Positions 1 to 8,635 of a stretch of 32,922 nt of DNA are shown in pieces. The translations under genes and the position numbers were made by a program. Numbering within the stretch: position 1 is the first letter of the stretch; the number at the start of each line of letters is the position of its first letter. Source of the stretch: Bacillus pumilus (GTDB lineage: Bacteria; Bacillota; Bacilli; Bacillales; Bacillaceae); NCBI RefSeq assembly GCF_002744245.1, contig NZ_NKHG01000096.1, positions 1 to 32,922 of the forward strand, given 5' to 3'. The notes under the pieces are model-generated. The model did no database searches. It was not told the origin of the DNA and saw only the letters and a program-made list of their open reading frames with translations.

Positions 1-269
1 AAAGGTGTTTTGATCCCTGTCTCAAAAACGGGGGTCAGTCCCTATGTGAACGGCTTTTATATATATCCATTTAAGATTGTCATGATCTTGCGAATTTCGC
101 CAGTTAATCAAAGAGAAAAGGACCCTTCAAGCAGGTTTTTTTCAGCGTGTAGACAAACCCTAACATTCGGTGTCAGCCCTGCGTGCCGATGCTCACGAAT
201 CTCAAATTCACTCCGGTACTCGGTCTTCCTAGACTTCAAAGGTTTAGCCCTTGTCAAAGGATGCTATGT
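1..269. other. gene-free spacer with repeat-like sequence
   Basis: No convincing gene lies here. A plus-strand open frame (10-306) runs over the end of cse60 and has no SD sequence or recognisable domain. On the minus strand a stop-to-stop frame of about 46 codons runs through the middle. It is rich in Arg, Lys, Glu and His and lacks a good start, so it looks like a repeat or relic rather than a gene. The segment contains a 16-bp sequence found again at the end of the window. Confidence 0.5.
142..157. repeat. copy 1 of a 16-bp repeat also found at 32907-32922
   Basis: TCAGCGTGTAGACAAA occurs here and again, identically, as the last 16 bases of the window. Both copies are intergenic. The second copy is cut by the window edge, so the true repeat may be longer. 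This looks like a dispersed intergenic element of the host chromosome, but only two copies can be seen. Confidence 0.55.
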
Positions 270-452
270 CTATTTTTTATATAAAATGAGCGCTGAAAAA
301 CAGTAAAGCTGTTCTCCTCCTTGCTCACAGATCACTGCTACGTTGTACTGAATGTCAATGACTTGGTCGTCGTCCATTCCTTTTAAAAAAAGATTGATTT
401 CGCTCTGTAAATCTTTTTCGTGTTCTTCATCAAATACAGCTACCTTTAGCAC
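270..452 (-). CDS. yteV: sporulation protein Cse60 family (YteV)
   Basis: Small acidic protein of 60 aa that matches my memory of the Cse60 family of Bacillus: a beta strand with FDEEHEKDL near the N-terminus, then QVIDIQYNVAV, then GEQLYCFSALILYKK at the end. The open frame reaches back to 530, but the GTG at 452 sits 10 nt behind a GGGAG SD sequence and gives exactly the family length. In B. subtilis Cse60 is made in the mother cell under sigma E; its biochemical role is unknown. A sigma-E-like promoter is visible just upstream (483-513). It follows ytwF on the same strand, but this promoter suggests it is expressed separately. Confidence 0.8.
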   Translation of the reverse strand: MLKVAVFDEEHEKDLQSEINLFLKGMDDDQVIDIQYNVAVICEQGGEQLYCFSALILYKK

Positions 453-482
453 ATATGCCACTCTCCCTTCTCTCGCTATTCT

Positions 483-513
483 ATCTTTATGCACATAGAG
501 ACGGGCATATGAA
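483..513 (-). promoter_or_regulatory. candidate sigma-E promoter for cse60
   Basis: On the minus strand TTCATAT (507-513) is followed after 15 bp by CATAAAGAT (483-491). This resembles the sigma-E pattern of an ATATT-type -35 and a CATACAAT-type -10. It lies about 30 bp before the proposed GTG start, and the gene belongs to a family known to be sigma-E dependent. Confidence 0.45.
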
Positions 514-554
514 CAAAAAAAGCCTTCCATCTCATCGATGAAAGGACTCTTTGA

Positions 555-866
555 TTATCGCTTCGGTTTTGTTTCTCCTGTCCATGCAAGCATCCCGCCA
601 ACCACATTGGTCGCTTGGTAGCCTTGGTCTTCTAGGTAATAGCAGACATTTTCACTACGTTTACCAGAACGGCAAATAATATAATATTCTTGTGTTTTGT
701 CAAACGCATCCAGTTTCTCAGGGATATCTCCCATTCGAATGTGGACTGCTTCTGGAATCATGCCTGCTGCTACCTCCTCATCCTCACGCACATCGACAAT
801 CTGAATGGCCTTTTCTTGCTCTAGTTTTTTCTTTAATTCTTCTATTGAGATTTCTTTTACTGACAC
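555..866 (-). CDS. ytwF: rhodanese-domain protein YtwF
   Basis: Single rhodanese domain of about 103 aa. It carries the entry motif IVDVREDEEVAAG, GMIPEAVHI, and the active-site loop CRSGKRS with the catalytic cysteine, then the GYQATNVVGGMLAW end block typical of single-domain rhodaneses. Such proteins carry a persulfide and are thought to move sulfane sulfur or take part in thiol redox chemistry in the cytosol; the partner is unknown. An ATG at 875 lies only 2 nt after the AAGGAG SD sequence. The GTG at 866 is better spaced, so I chose it, though 875 remains possible. It has its own promoter at 901-929. Confidence 0.85.
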   Translation of the reverse strand: MSVKEISIEELKKKLEQEKAIQIVDVREDEEVAAGMIPEAVHIRMGDIPEKLDAFDKTQEYYIICRSGKRSENVCYYLEDQGYQATNVVGGMLAWTGETKPKR

Positions 867-900
867 GACTTTCATCTCTCCTTTTATTCACAGTGACACC

Positions 901-929
901 ATTATAGCAAATCATTCACATCATGTTGA
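901..929 (-). promoter_or_regulatory. sigma-A promoter for ytwF
   Basis: On the minus strand TCAACA (924-929) is followed after 17 bp by a perfect TATAAT (901-906) with an extended -10 TGC just before it. It lies between the end of yteU and the start of ytwF, so ytwF need not depend on the rhamnogalacturonan operon. Confidence 0.6.
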
Positions 930-930
930 A

Positions 931-1614
931 TTACTGTGTATTCACCCGTTTAGATTGAAGGAAAGACGGTAATCGTTTTTTTACATCTGCTGCCTGCTGC
1001 TCGCTTTCAAACTCTACCTTCTTAAACACTTGATAGGCTAACCACATGTGGCCATATGCGAGAATGCTGATGCTAAAAAACGGCACGATCCCCGGTAAAT
1101 AAGCAAATAGGATAAATAGAATAGCCGAGAAAACGAGCATAGAGAGCGTATATTGCAAATACGAGATGCCAAGCAGAAGGGAGAATTTCAAATAGAGACG
1201 CTTTTTCCAATCATAATGAGCAAGCAGCGGAAAAATATAAAACAAGCTGACAATAAACAAAAAGCCAAAGATATAAATGGCAAAACGGAGTACATGTAAT
1301 AACCAGCTCGTTGGATAAATATAAGCGAGGTCCACATAAATAATCGTCCCAATGATGAGCAGCACCATTCCAATCAAATTAGAGCGCAAAAACTCCTCAC
1401 GGTATACCTTCCAAAAGGTGCGGAATACTTTGACTTGCTCGTGCCCTTGTATCCACTTTCTCATCACGGAAAATAACGCAGTTGTCGCAGGCATAAATCC
1501 AAAGATTCCAAGACCAAGTAATGTGAACAAAAGCCACAGCAAATTAGTATAGGCTAGCCGCATCACCCACTCACACATCCGTAGCATTCTACTCATTGAT
1601 CCATCATAATCCAT
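931..1614 (-). CDS. yteU: DUF624 membrane protein YteU
   Basis: Integral membrane protein of 227 aa of the DUF624 (YesL/YteU) family. About five hydrophobic segments are visible, at residues near 20-45, 80-105, 107-128, 140-160 and 165-190. The family is regularly found beside pectin and rhamnogalacturonan ABC importers; its function is unknown. SD GGAGG lies 8 nt before the ATG. It is the last gene of the yteP-R-S-T-U unit, 24 bp after yteT. The terminal residues are polar and probably cytosolic. Role in sugar uptake is inferred only from context. Confidence 0.85.
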   Translation of the reverse strand: MDYDGSMSRMLRMCEWVMRLAYTNLLWLLFTLLGLGIFGFMPATTALFSVMRKWIQGHEQVKVFRTFWKVYREEFLRSNLIGMVLLIIGTIIYVDLAYIYPTSWLLHVLRFAIYIFGFLFIVSLFYIFPLLAHYDWKKRLYLKFSLLLGISYLQYTLSMLVFSAILFILFAYLPGIVPFFSISILAYGHMWLAYQVFKKVEFESEQQAADVKKRLPSFLQSKRVNTQ

Positions 1615-1638
1615 CTCTTTTCCCTCCTCTCTTCCTCG

Positions 1639-2928
1639 CTACACCGTTTCCTTTTGAAACAATTCTTCTATCTCAATTGGGCGTTTTTCTGCGACAGAGC
1701 GCCACATGCCTTCCCCAAGTGCAATTGAATAAGCACCAGCCTCTGCTCCTGCCGAAATGTCATAGTCAATCAAGGGATCTTTTCCTAAAAATAAATCAGC
1801 CAATAACAGTGGATCCCCGCCTCCATGCCCCCCCGGCTGTTTCACGACTTCAATCGTCTCTTTTGCCCCAAACATCGGGTAGTAAGAAATGGTTTGTTCT
1901 GGGAATTGAAAAGGAATTCTCGATGGTACATGAAACTCATTTGTTTCAATGCGTCCCTTCGTTCCGTTAATCGCAAGCCGATAGCCTTCATATGGGGCTG
2001 AAAATTGAATCGAATAGCTTAACAGGGCCCCTTGGTCATAAGCCACTGATGCCACATATGTATCCTCAATGTCAATTTCTTCATCAAAAATACATGCATC
2101 TGGGCGGTAATTTGAATATTGCTTCGGCTGCTCCTGACCTGATTCAATATGGTCGTCCTCCACCTTCGAACGCTCTACCCGCGGATTCCATCTCGCTTCA
2201 TAATGACATTCATCTTTCACATGACATGTTCCGCAATACCTGTTTTCTTCTCCCTGCAAGGGATTCCAAGGACTTTCGTTTCCATAATAGTTGAGTGCAC
2301 CGTAAGCAAATACTTGCTTCGGCTTTTGATCAATCCACCAGTTGACTAAATCAAAATGATGGGTCGACTTATGAATAGAAAGTCCGCCAGAGAATTGGCG
2401 AGTACGGTTCCACCTTTTGAAATAACTAGCCCCATGATACGTATCAATGAGCCAGCTCAACTCAACAGATGTGACCCTTCCGATCTTCCCGTCTAAAATG
2501 AGCTCCTTAATCTTTCGATGAAATGGATTGTAGCGATAATTAAAAGTGACCGTGACCTTCCCCTTGCTTTCCGCCTCTTTTTCCATCACTTTTTTGGCAT
2601 CTTTTGCTGTTGTCACCATCGGCTTTTCAGTGATGACATCGAGATCATGGTCAAGTGCCTGTAAAATATATGTGACATGCGTATCATCCCGACCTGCCAC
2701 AATGACGATGTCTGGCTTTGCTTCCTTCACCATTTGATCAAATGCATCCTCATGAAAAAACAAGACGCCTCTTAGTGATGGAAAACGCTCCTGACAGAGT
2801 GTATACCGCTTATCATCTATATCTAGTAGCCCTGTGATCCTGTAATGCTCATTGAAATCCTCTGTGAGCGGTTTGATAAACATATTGAAAGCCCGATGAC
2901 TGAGACCACAAACCACGACCCGTTTCAC
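1639..2928 (-). CDS. yteT: Gfo/Idh/MocA-family oxidoreductase YteT
   Basis: NAD(P)-dependent oxidoreductase of 429 aa. An N-terminal Rossmann fold starts with VVVCGLSHRAFNMF, and the family hallmark EKPMVTTAKDA is at about residues 100-110. The C-terminal alpha/beta part contains SGGLSIHKSTHHFDLVNWW, a region that carries the substrate-side His and Asp residues of this family. Four cysteines (CGTC, DEC, DAC around residues 230-285) could form a local metal or structural site; I cannot tell. The start is GTG behind a purine-rich GGGG SD. The gene sits between yteS and yteU in the RG-I operon, so it probably modifies a sugar released from rhamnogalacturonan, but the substrate is not known. Confidence 0.88.
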   Translation of the reverse strand: MKRVVVCGLSHRAFNMFIKPLTEDFNEHYRITGLLDIDDKRYTLCQERFPSLRGVLFFHEDAFDQMVKEAKPDIVIVAGRDDTHVTYILQALDHDLDVITEKPMVTTAKDAKKVMEKEAESKGKVTVTFNYRYNPFHRKIKELILDGKIGRVTSVELSWLIDTYHGASYFKRWNRTRQFSGGLSIHKSTHHFDLVNWWIDQKPKQVFAYGALNYYGNESPWNPLQGEENRYCGTCHVKDECHYEARWNPRVERSKVEDDHIESGQEQPKQYSNYRPDACIFDEEIDIEDTYVASVAYDQGALLSYSIQFSAPYEGYRLAINGTKGRIETNEFHVPSRIPFQFPEQTISYYPMFGAKETIEVVKQPGGHGGGDPLLLADLFLGKDPLIDYDISAGAEAGAYSIALGEGMWRSVAEKRPIEIEELFQKETV

Positions 2929-2946
2929 ATTTCCCCACCCCTTTTT

Positions 2947-4586
<1,640 letters not shown>

Positions 4587-4598
4587 TCATCTCCCTTT

Positions 4599-5564
4599 TT
4601 AATAAATCCCTTCTTCTCCAAACTTCTTCGCTAAACGGTTCGCTAGCATGACTAAAATGAGCCCAACGGCTGCTTTAAATAAACCAACAGCGGTACTATA
4701 GCTGAATTGTCCTTGCTTTAGGCCAGCTGTATAGACGTACGTATCAAAAATCTCCGCCACTTCCCTGTTCGTTGCGTTGAGTAATAGATAAACGTGTTCA
4801 AAACCAAGCTCTAACGTGTCACCGATTTTTAAGATCAGTAGGACGACAATGACACTTTTAATCGCAGGAAGGGTAATATGCCACATCTGTCTCAGCCTGC
4901 CAGCTCCGTCCATTTTCGCTGCTTCATACAGCTGCGGGTCCACCGCCGTAATCGCCGCAAGATAAATGATCGTCGACCACCCAGCTTCTCTCCAAATCAC
5001 CTGTAAAATATACATCGGTCTAAACCATTCTTGACTAAGGAGAAAGTTAATCTTTTCTCCCCCAAAGAAAGCAATCAATTCATTAATTAACCCACCATCT
5101 ACTGTTAACAAAACAAAGGATAAGGACACGACAATGACCCATGACATGAAGTGCGGAATGTAAATCATCGTTTGAACAAATTTCTTAAATAATGCCAACC
5201 TGACTTCGTTTAAAAGAAGTGCTAATAAGATCGGAATCGGAAAGAAAATCACGACATTCATGGCGAATAAAATCAACGTATTTTTTAATAAGATGAAAAA
5301 TGTTGGTTCAGTAAACAATCGAATAAAGTGTTTGAATCCCACCCACTCACTGCCAAGAATCCCGAGAAACGGCTGGTAATCTTGAAAGGCAATGATCAAT
5401 CCCCACATAGGCACATATTTAAAGACAATAAAATAAATGAGCCCTGGCAAAATCATTAAATACAAAAACTTTTGACTAAGCAATTGATTAAGTAAGCGCT
5501 TTCTCTTTTCTTTTTTCAAAGCTGCCGCAGGCACACCCTTGGCAGTGGCATCCTGTGTTTTCAT
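4599..5564 (-). CDS. yteP: ABC sugar permease YteP
   Basis: Binding-protein-dependent permease of 321 aa of the LplB/CUT1 type. It has a basic cytosolic N-terminus, six hydrophobic segments and the EAA loop EAAKMDGAGRLRQMWHITLP, which docks the ATPase. Its partner permease (YtcP) and receptor (YtcQ) are encoded at 8636-11042. No ATPase gene is present; in B. subtilis the shared ATPase MsmX serves this transporter. It is the first gene of the minus-strand operon, with a GGGGAGG SD. A near-cre sequence lies inside the 5' coding part (5491-5504), and a motif shared with the ytcP upstream region lies at 5616-5636. Confidence 0.9.
   Translation of the reverse strand: MKTQDATAKGVPAAALKKEKRKRLLNQLLSQKFLYLMILPGLIYFIVFKYVPMWGLIIAFQDYQPFLGILGSEWVGFKHFIRLFTEPTFFILLKNTLILFAMNVVIFFPIPILLALLLNEVRLALFKKFVQTMIYIPHFMSWVIVVSLSFVLLTVDGGLINELIAFFGGEKINFLLSQEWFRPMYILQVIWREAGWSTIIYLAAITAVDPQLYEAAKMDGAGRLRQMWHITLPAIKSVIVVLLILKIGDTLELGFEHVYLLLNATNREVAEIFDTYVYTAGLKQGQFSYSTAVGLFKAAVGLILVMLANRLAKKFGEEGIY
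5491..5504. promoter_or_regulatory. near-match cre site in the 5' end of yteP
   Basis: AGTAAGCGCTTTCT matches the CcpA consensus TGWNANCGNTNWCA at 12 of 14 positions. The two outer bases differ symmetrically. It lies about 60 bp inside yteP, where CcpA binding could block elongation. Weaker than the two perfect sites at 6715 and 11056. Confidence 0.3.
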
Positions 5565-5615
5565 AGATAAAGCCTCCCCTCATGCTGTTGCATGTGTTAA
5601 CTGTATCTTAAGGAT

Positions 5616-5636
5616 GAAAAATCCGTCTACAATCAT
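5616..5636 (-). promoter_or_regulatory. regulatory motif shared with the ytcP upstream region (copy A)
   Basis: A 21-bp sequence with core CCGTCTACAATCAT (plus strand, 5623-5636) matches 17 of 21 positions at 11131-11151 upstream of ytcP. It lies 52-72 bp before the yteP start codon. The two genes encode halves of one transporter, so this may be the binding site of YtdP or another shared regulator. Function is inferred. Confidence 0.4.
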
Positions 5637-5691
5637 ATCATCAGATCATATTTCCTTAGAGGTAGCTACTCAAAACGTTACATAAAACATA

Positions 5692-5720
5692 AGAAAATGA
5701 TCCTAATATCAGAAAATGAT
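5692..5720 (+). repeat. tandem direct repeat next to the ytdP -35 box
   Basis: AGAAAATGAT occurs at 5692-5701 and again at 5711-5720, 19 bp apart from start to start, and ends 2 bp before the TTGACA of the ytdP promoter. Direct repeats spaced by about two helical turns are typical of AraC-family sites, so autoregulation by YtdP is possible. Confidence 0.35.
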
Positions 5721-5722
5721 TA

Positions 5723-5752
5723 TTGACAAACCTACCAGATTTTTGGATTAAT
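5723..5752 (+). promoter_or_regulatory. sigma-A promoter for ytdP
   Basis: A perfect TTGACA (5723-5728) is followed after 18 bp by ATTAAT (5747-5752, 4 of 6 matches). The start codon at 5796 leaves a leader of about 37 nt. Confidence 0.55.
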
Positions 5753-5795
5753 AAATTAAGGGGAAAAGATTGGTTCGTTTGAAATGGGGGGTTTT

Positions 5796-8096
5796 ATGAA
5801 AAGAAGGCAGTATAAATTTTATTACAAGCTTGTGACGTTTTTTTTCATGCTTAGTACGATTCCTGTTATCATTGTCGGTATTTTTTCTTATCAGCATTCG
5901 CAAAAAACAGCTCTTGAAAATATCTCAAATGAAAAGCTAGACAGCGTCAAACAAACCCAATCCAATATTGAGCATATTTTAAAGACAGTTGATCATTCTC
6001 TCACTCACTATGTCAGTTCGCCGCCTCTCCTTCAAACACTGGCAGAACCTTTAAATCCAGACCAATTCCAACTTTACAATCAAGTACAGCAAGAACTAAA
6101 CTACCTGCAAACCTTTGACACAGACCTTTCCAATATTACGCTCGTCAGCGACATTGAAGATTGGTACATGAACAATTCCGGTCTTTATCATTTAACCAAT
6201 GGAGACCAAGAAAAAGCGTTAACATCTTACCTTAATATACCTAGTCATTCCAGCTGGGCACTCGAAGAGAATAATCCACTTATAGCGACAAAAGAAGGAA
6301 AAGCATCCTTTTGTAAATACAATGTCAACTTAATTAAACAACTGCCGATGAACAGTGTCCAAAAAAAAGGAGTCGCTGTCGCCAGCATTCCAAGCTGTGT
6401 GATTGCTGACAACATGCCTGACTTCTCTCAATCTGATAGTATGTTTGTCATTGATACGACCGGAAAAGTACTGCTACATAACCGCAATGAAAAAATCGGT
6501 GAATCCTTAAAAAATCAAGACTTCGTCAAGCATGTGCTGTCACATGAAGAACGATCAGGACAATTTGATATGCAAATCGATGAGCTGAATTATCAAATTA
6601 CGTTTCAAAAATCAGATTATAACGAATGGACATACCTATCCTTTGTATCCATTCCAGAGCTTAAGCAGCAAACGAAATCAATTGGGTGGATCACCTTTAC
6701 TATTTGTTCCATTTTGTTAGCGCTTTCATTGATGTTTTCATGGCTGGGTTCCAGACACTTTTATAAACCAATCCGCTTATTATACGAGTCCTTTGCACGC
6801 AATGAATCCTTTTTGCATAAGCAGCCTTTCCAAAATGAATTTGAGTTAATCGAATCGAGTATTAAACAAATGAAAGATCAAAATAATGATTTAGAGGAAC
6901 GCATTGAGCAGCAAGTGACCCACTTACAGCAATACTTTATGGTGCGGCTTTTGCTCGGAAAGCTGACGGAAGAAGAGATTCACAACCGATTCCAAAGCTT
7001 AGGCTTCCCTCGTGATTGGTCCTACTTATCCATGCTTGTGACTCAAATCGATACGTTAAAAGGAACGCCATATGAAAAAAAGGATGCTGACTTGCTTTTA
7101 TTTGCCATCAACGGACTGATCGAGCAAATTATTCCACAAGATGAGCACCTTCAGCCAACCGTTGTCAATCAGCATCAAACGACGATTGTTCTCAATCAAT
7201 CGAAGTCAGATGATGAATTCACTGAATATTTAAACCGATTAGCTGAAACCATTCAACAGCGTATCGAGGAAGAGCTTGGTTTGTCTATCAGTATCGGTAT
7301 TAGCCGCCAGTTTAAAGACCTCTCCGTGGCCAAACATGCTTATATTGAAGGGAAAGAAGCCTTAAAATACAGACTCAAAGCGGAGAAAAAGTCCATTATC
7401 TTCTATGACCATATCCAACAAGGAAAGACCTTTAAAACTCATTTCCCCAAACAGCTGCAGCATGATTTATTTGATGCGATCAAAGCTGGAGATCAAGGCA
7501 AGGCTGATCACTATTTACATGTGCTCCTGCAATCCATTTTCTCTAAAAATGCTGGACCGCACGAATACCATATCGCCCTCGCCCGTTTTTTAAACAACTT
7601 GATTGAGCTGATGCACTTGTTAGGCATTGAATTATTTGAGGTCGAAGATAACAAAATGCTCTATGATACGATCTTTGAGTTTAAAACCTTTGAAGATACA
7701 GAGGCGTGGCTGAAACATGAGATCATTCAGCCGATCATTGATCAGCTTGGTGCACGTGAGGACTCACAATACAAAAATATCTCAGAAAAAATCATCCACA
7801 TCATTCATCAAGAATTCGACTCAGATCTCACTTTGGATGAAATCGCCACACGCCTGCATTACAACCCAAATTATTTAAGCAGTATTTTTAGAAAGGATAT
7901 GGATATCTCCTTTAGTGAATATCTCTCGTCCTACAGACATCATGTCGCGAAAAACTGGCTTGTGGAAACCGATATGTCCGTAAAGGAGATTTCGGAAAAG
8001 CTAAAATATAAAAATCCGCAAAATTTCATCCGCTCCTTTAAAAAGCTAGAAGGCACGACCCCTGGTAAATACCGAGACCAGAAAAAAGGAATATAA
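5796..8096 (+). CDS. ytdP: membrane-bound AraC-family regulator YtdP (YesS-like)
   Basis: Regulator of 766 aa. A first membrane helix lies at about residues 10-30, followed by an extracytoplasmic sensor of about 260 residues. A second helix (GWITFTICSILLALSLMF) lies near 295-313, then a HAMP-like linker and coiled coil, a middle domain, and a C-terminal AraC/XylS pair of helix-turn-helices (from about 660; LTLDEIATRLHYNPNYLSS and SVKEISEKLKYKNPQNFIR). Large membrane-anchored regulators of this type sense an extracellular sugar and activate nearby import genes. An ATG at 5784 is also in frame, but the one at 5796 is better placed behind the G-rich SD. It diverges from yteP and most likely controls yteP-U and ytcPQ. 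A perfect cre match lies inside the coding region. Confidence 0.88.
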   Translation: MKRRQYKFYYKLVTFFFMLSTIPVIIVGIFSYQHSQKTALENISNEKLDSVKQTQSNIEHILKTVDHSLTHYVSSPPLLQTLAEPLNPDQFQLYNQVQQELNYLQTFDTDLSNITLVSDIEDWYMNNSGLYHLTNGDQEKALTSYLNIPSHSSWALEENNPLIATKEGKASFCKYNVNLIKQLPMNSVQKKGVAVASIPSCVIADNMPDFSQSDSMFVIDTTGKVLLHNRNEKIGESLKNQDFVKHVLSHEERSGQFDMQIDELNYQITFQKSDYNEWTYLSFVSIPELKQQTKSIGWITFTICSILLALSLMFSWLGSRHFYKPIRLLYESFARNESFLHKQPFQNEFELIESSIKQMKDQNNDLEERIEQQVTHLQQYFMVRLLLGKLTEEEIHNRFQSLGFPRDWSYLSMLVTQIDTLKGTPYEKKDADLLLFAINGLIEQIIPQDEHLQPTVVNQHQTTIVLNQSKSDDEFTEYLNRLAETIQQRIEEELGLSISIGISRQFKDLSVAKHAYIEGKEALKYRLKAEKKSIIFYDHIQQGKTFKTHFPKQLQHDLFDAIKAGDQGKADHYLHVLLQSIFSKNAGPHEYHIALARFLNNLIELMHLLGIELFEVEDNKMLYDTIFEFKTFEDTEAWLKHEIIQPIIDQLGAREDSQYKNISEKIIHIIHQEFDSDLTLDEIATRLHYNPNYLSSIFRKDMDISFSEYLSSYRHHVAKNWLVETDMSVKEISEKLKYKNPQNFIRSFKKLEGTTPGKYRDQKKGI
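6715..6728. promoter_or_regulatory. perfect cre consensus inside ytdP
   Basis: TGTTAGCGCTTTCA fits TGWNANCGNTNWCA at all 14 positions. It lies in the codons of the second membrane helix. Intragenic cre sites that work as roadblocks are known in Bacillus, but chance within coding sequence cannot be excluded. Confidence 0.4.
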
Positions 8097-8102
8097 TGCA
8101 AA

Positions 8103-8135
8103 AAGTCCCGCTCTCATGAGAAGCGGGACTTTTTT
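8103..8135 (+). terminator. terminator of ytdP
   Basis: AAGTCCCGCT (8103-8112) and AGCGGGACTT (8122-8131) form a perfect 10-bp stem, followed by a T run, 6 bp after the ytdP stop codon. Confidence 0.93.
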
Positions 8136-8215
8136 ATTTAAATTGTTTATTCAAGATGATGTCTTCTAGCACTGATAGCGGTTCTCCGTCACTATCAAGC
8201 TCTCTCAGCTGCTGT

Positions 8216-8593
8216 GTGAGCAACTTCCAGCCGCATCCCTGCGATCAATCAAGTGGCGTTTCATCCAAAACTCACGCAGGAAACTCTCAATTCGTATTTG
8301 AAAACACACGGCATTCAAATGGAAGCTTGGTCCCGCTTATGCAGAGCGAACTGCTGCAACATCCGCTCATTAAAGAGCTGGCACACACATACAGCAAATC
8401 ACCTGCTCAAATGATTTTGCGCTGAGTTGTGCAAAAGGGGGTCATCACCATTCCAATATCAACGAAAGCACATCGTTTAAAAGTAAATGCCGATATTTTC
8501 GATTTTGTCCTTTCTGATGAGGGTATGAAGCGTCTTTCTGATTTAAATGAGAACAAACGGATTGGCTCTGATCCAGACAACTTCGACTTTTAA
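8216..8593 (+). pseudogene. decayed aldo/keto reductase (YtbE/YvgN-like)
   Basis: Remnant of the C-terminal half of an aldo/keto reductase. Pieces recognisable in successive frames are VSNFQPH (from 8216), INQVAFHPKLTQETL (from 8244), GIQMEAWS, then LMQSELLQHPLIKELA, GVITIPISTKAHRLK and the family ending DPDNFDF. Lesions visible are loss of the whole N-terminal part, an internal deletion after QPH, one missing base after AWS (TCCCGC where TCCCCGC would restore the frame), and TGA in place of the expected Trp codon after MILR. It cannot make a working enzyme. It lies between the ytdP and ytcQ terminators, so it may be the debris of an insertion or of a gene once in this locus. Confidence 0.88.
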
Positions 8594-8598
8594 TGAAA

Positions 8599-8630
8599 AC
8601 ACCCCCGCTCTTTTTGCTAAGCGGGGGTGT
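8599..8630. terminator. bidirectional terminator after ytcQ
   Basis: ACACCCCCGCT (8599-8609) and AGCGGGGGTGT (8620-8630) form an 11-bp perfect stem, 6 bp from the ytcQ stop codon and just after the pseudogene. The T tail is short on the minus strand (TTTT), but the stem is very GC-rich. Confidence 0.85.
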
Positions 8631-8635
8631 TCTGT

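Noticed and set aside
10-306. 98-aa plus-strand open frame at the start
   Set aside because: No SD, no recognisable domain, and it overlaps the end of cse60 on the other strand.
7405-7593. Open frames of 60-120 aa inside ytdP, leuS, pckA and other genes
   Set aside because: They lie in other frames of well-supported genes, have no SD sequences and show no domains.
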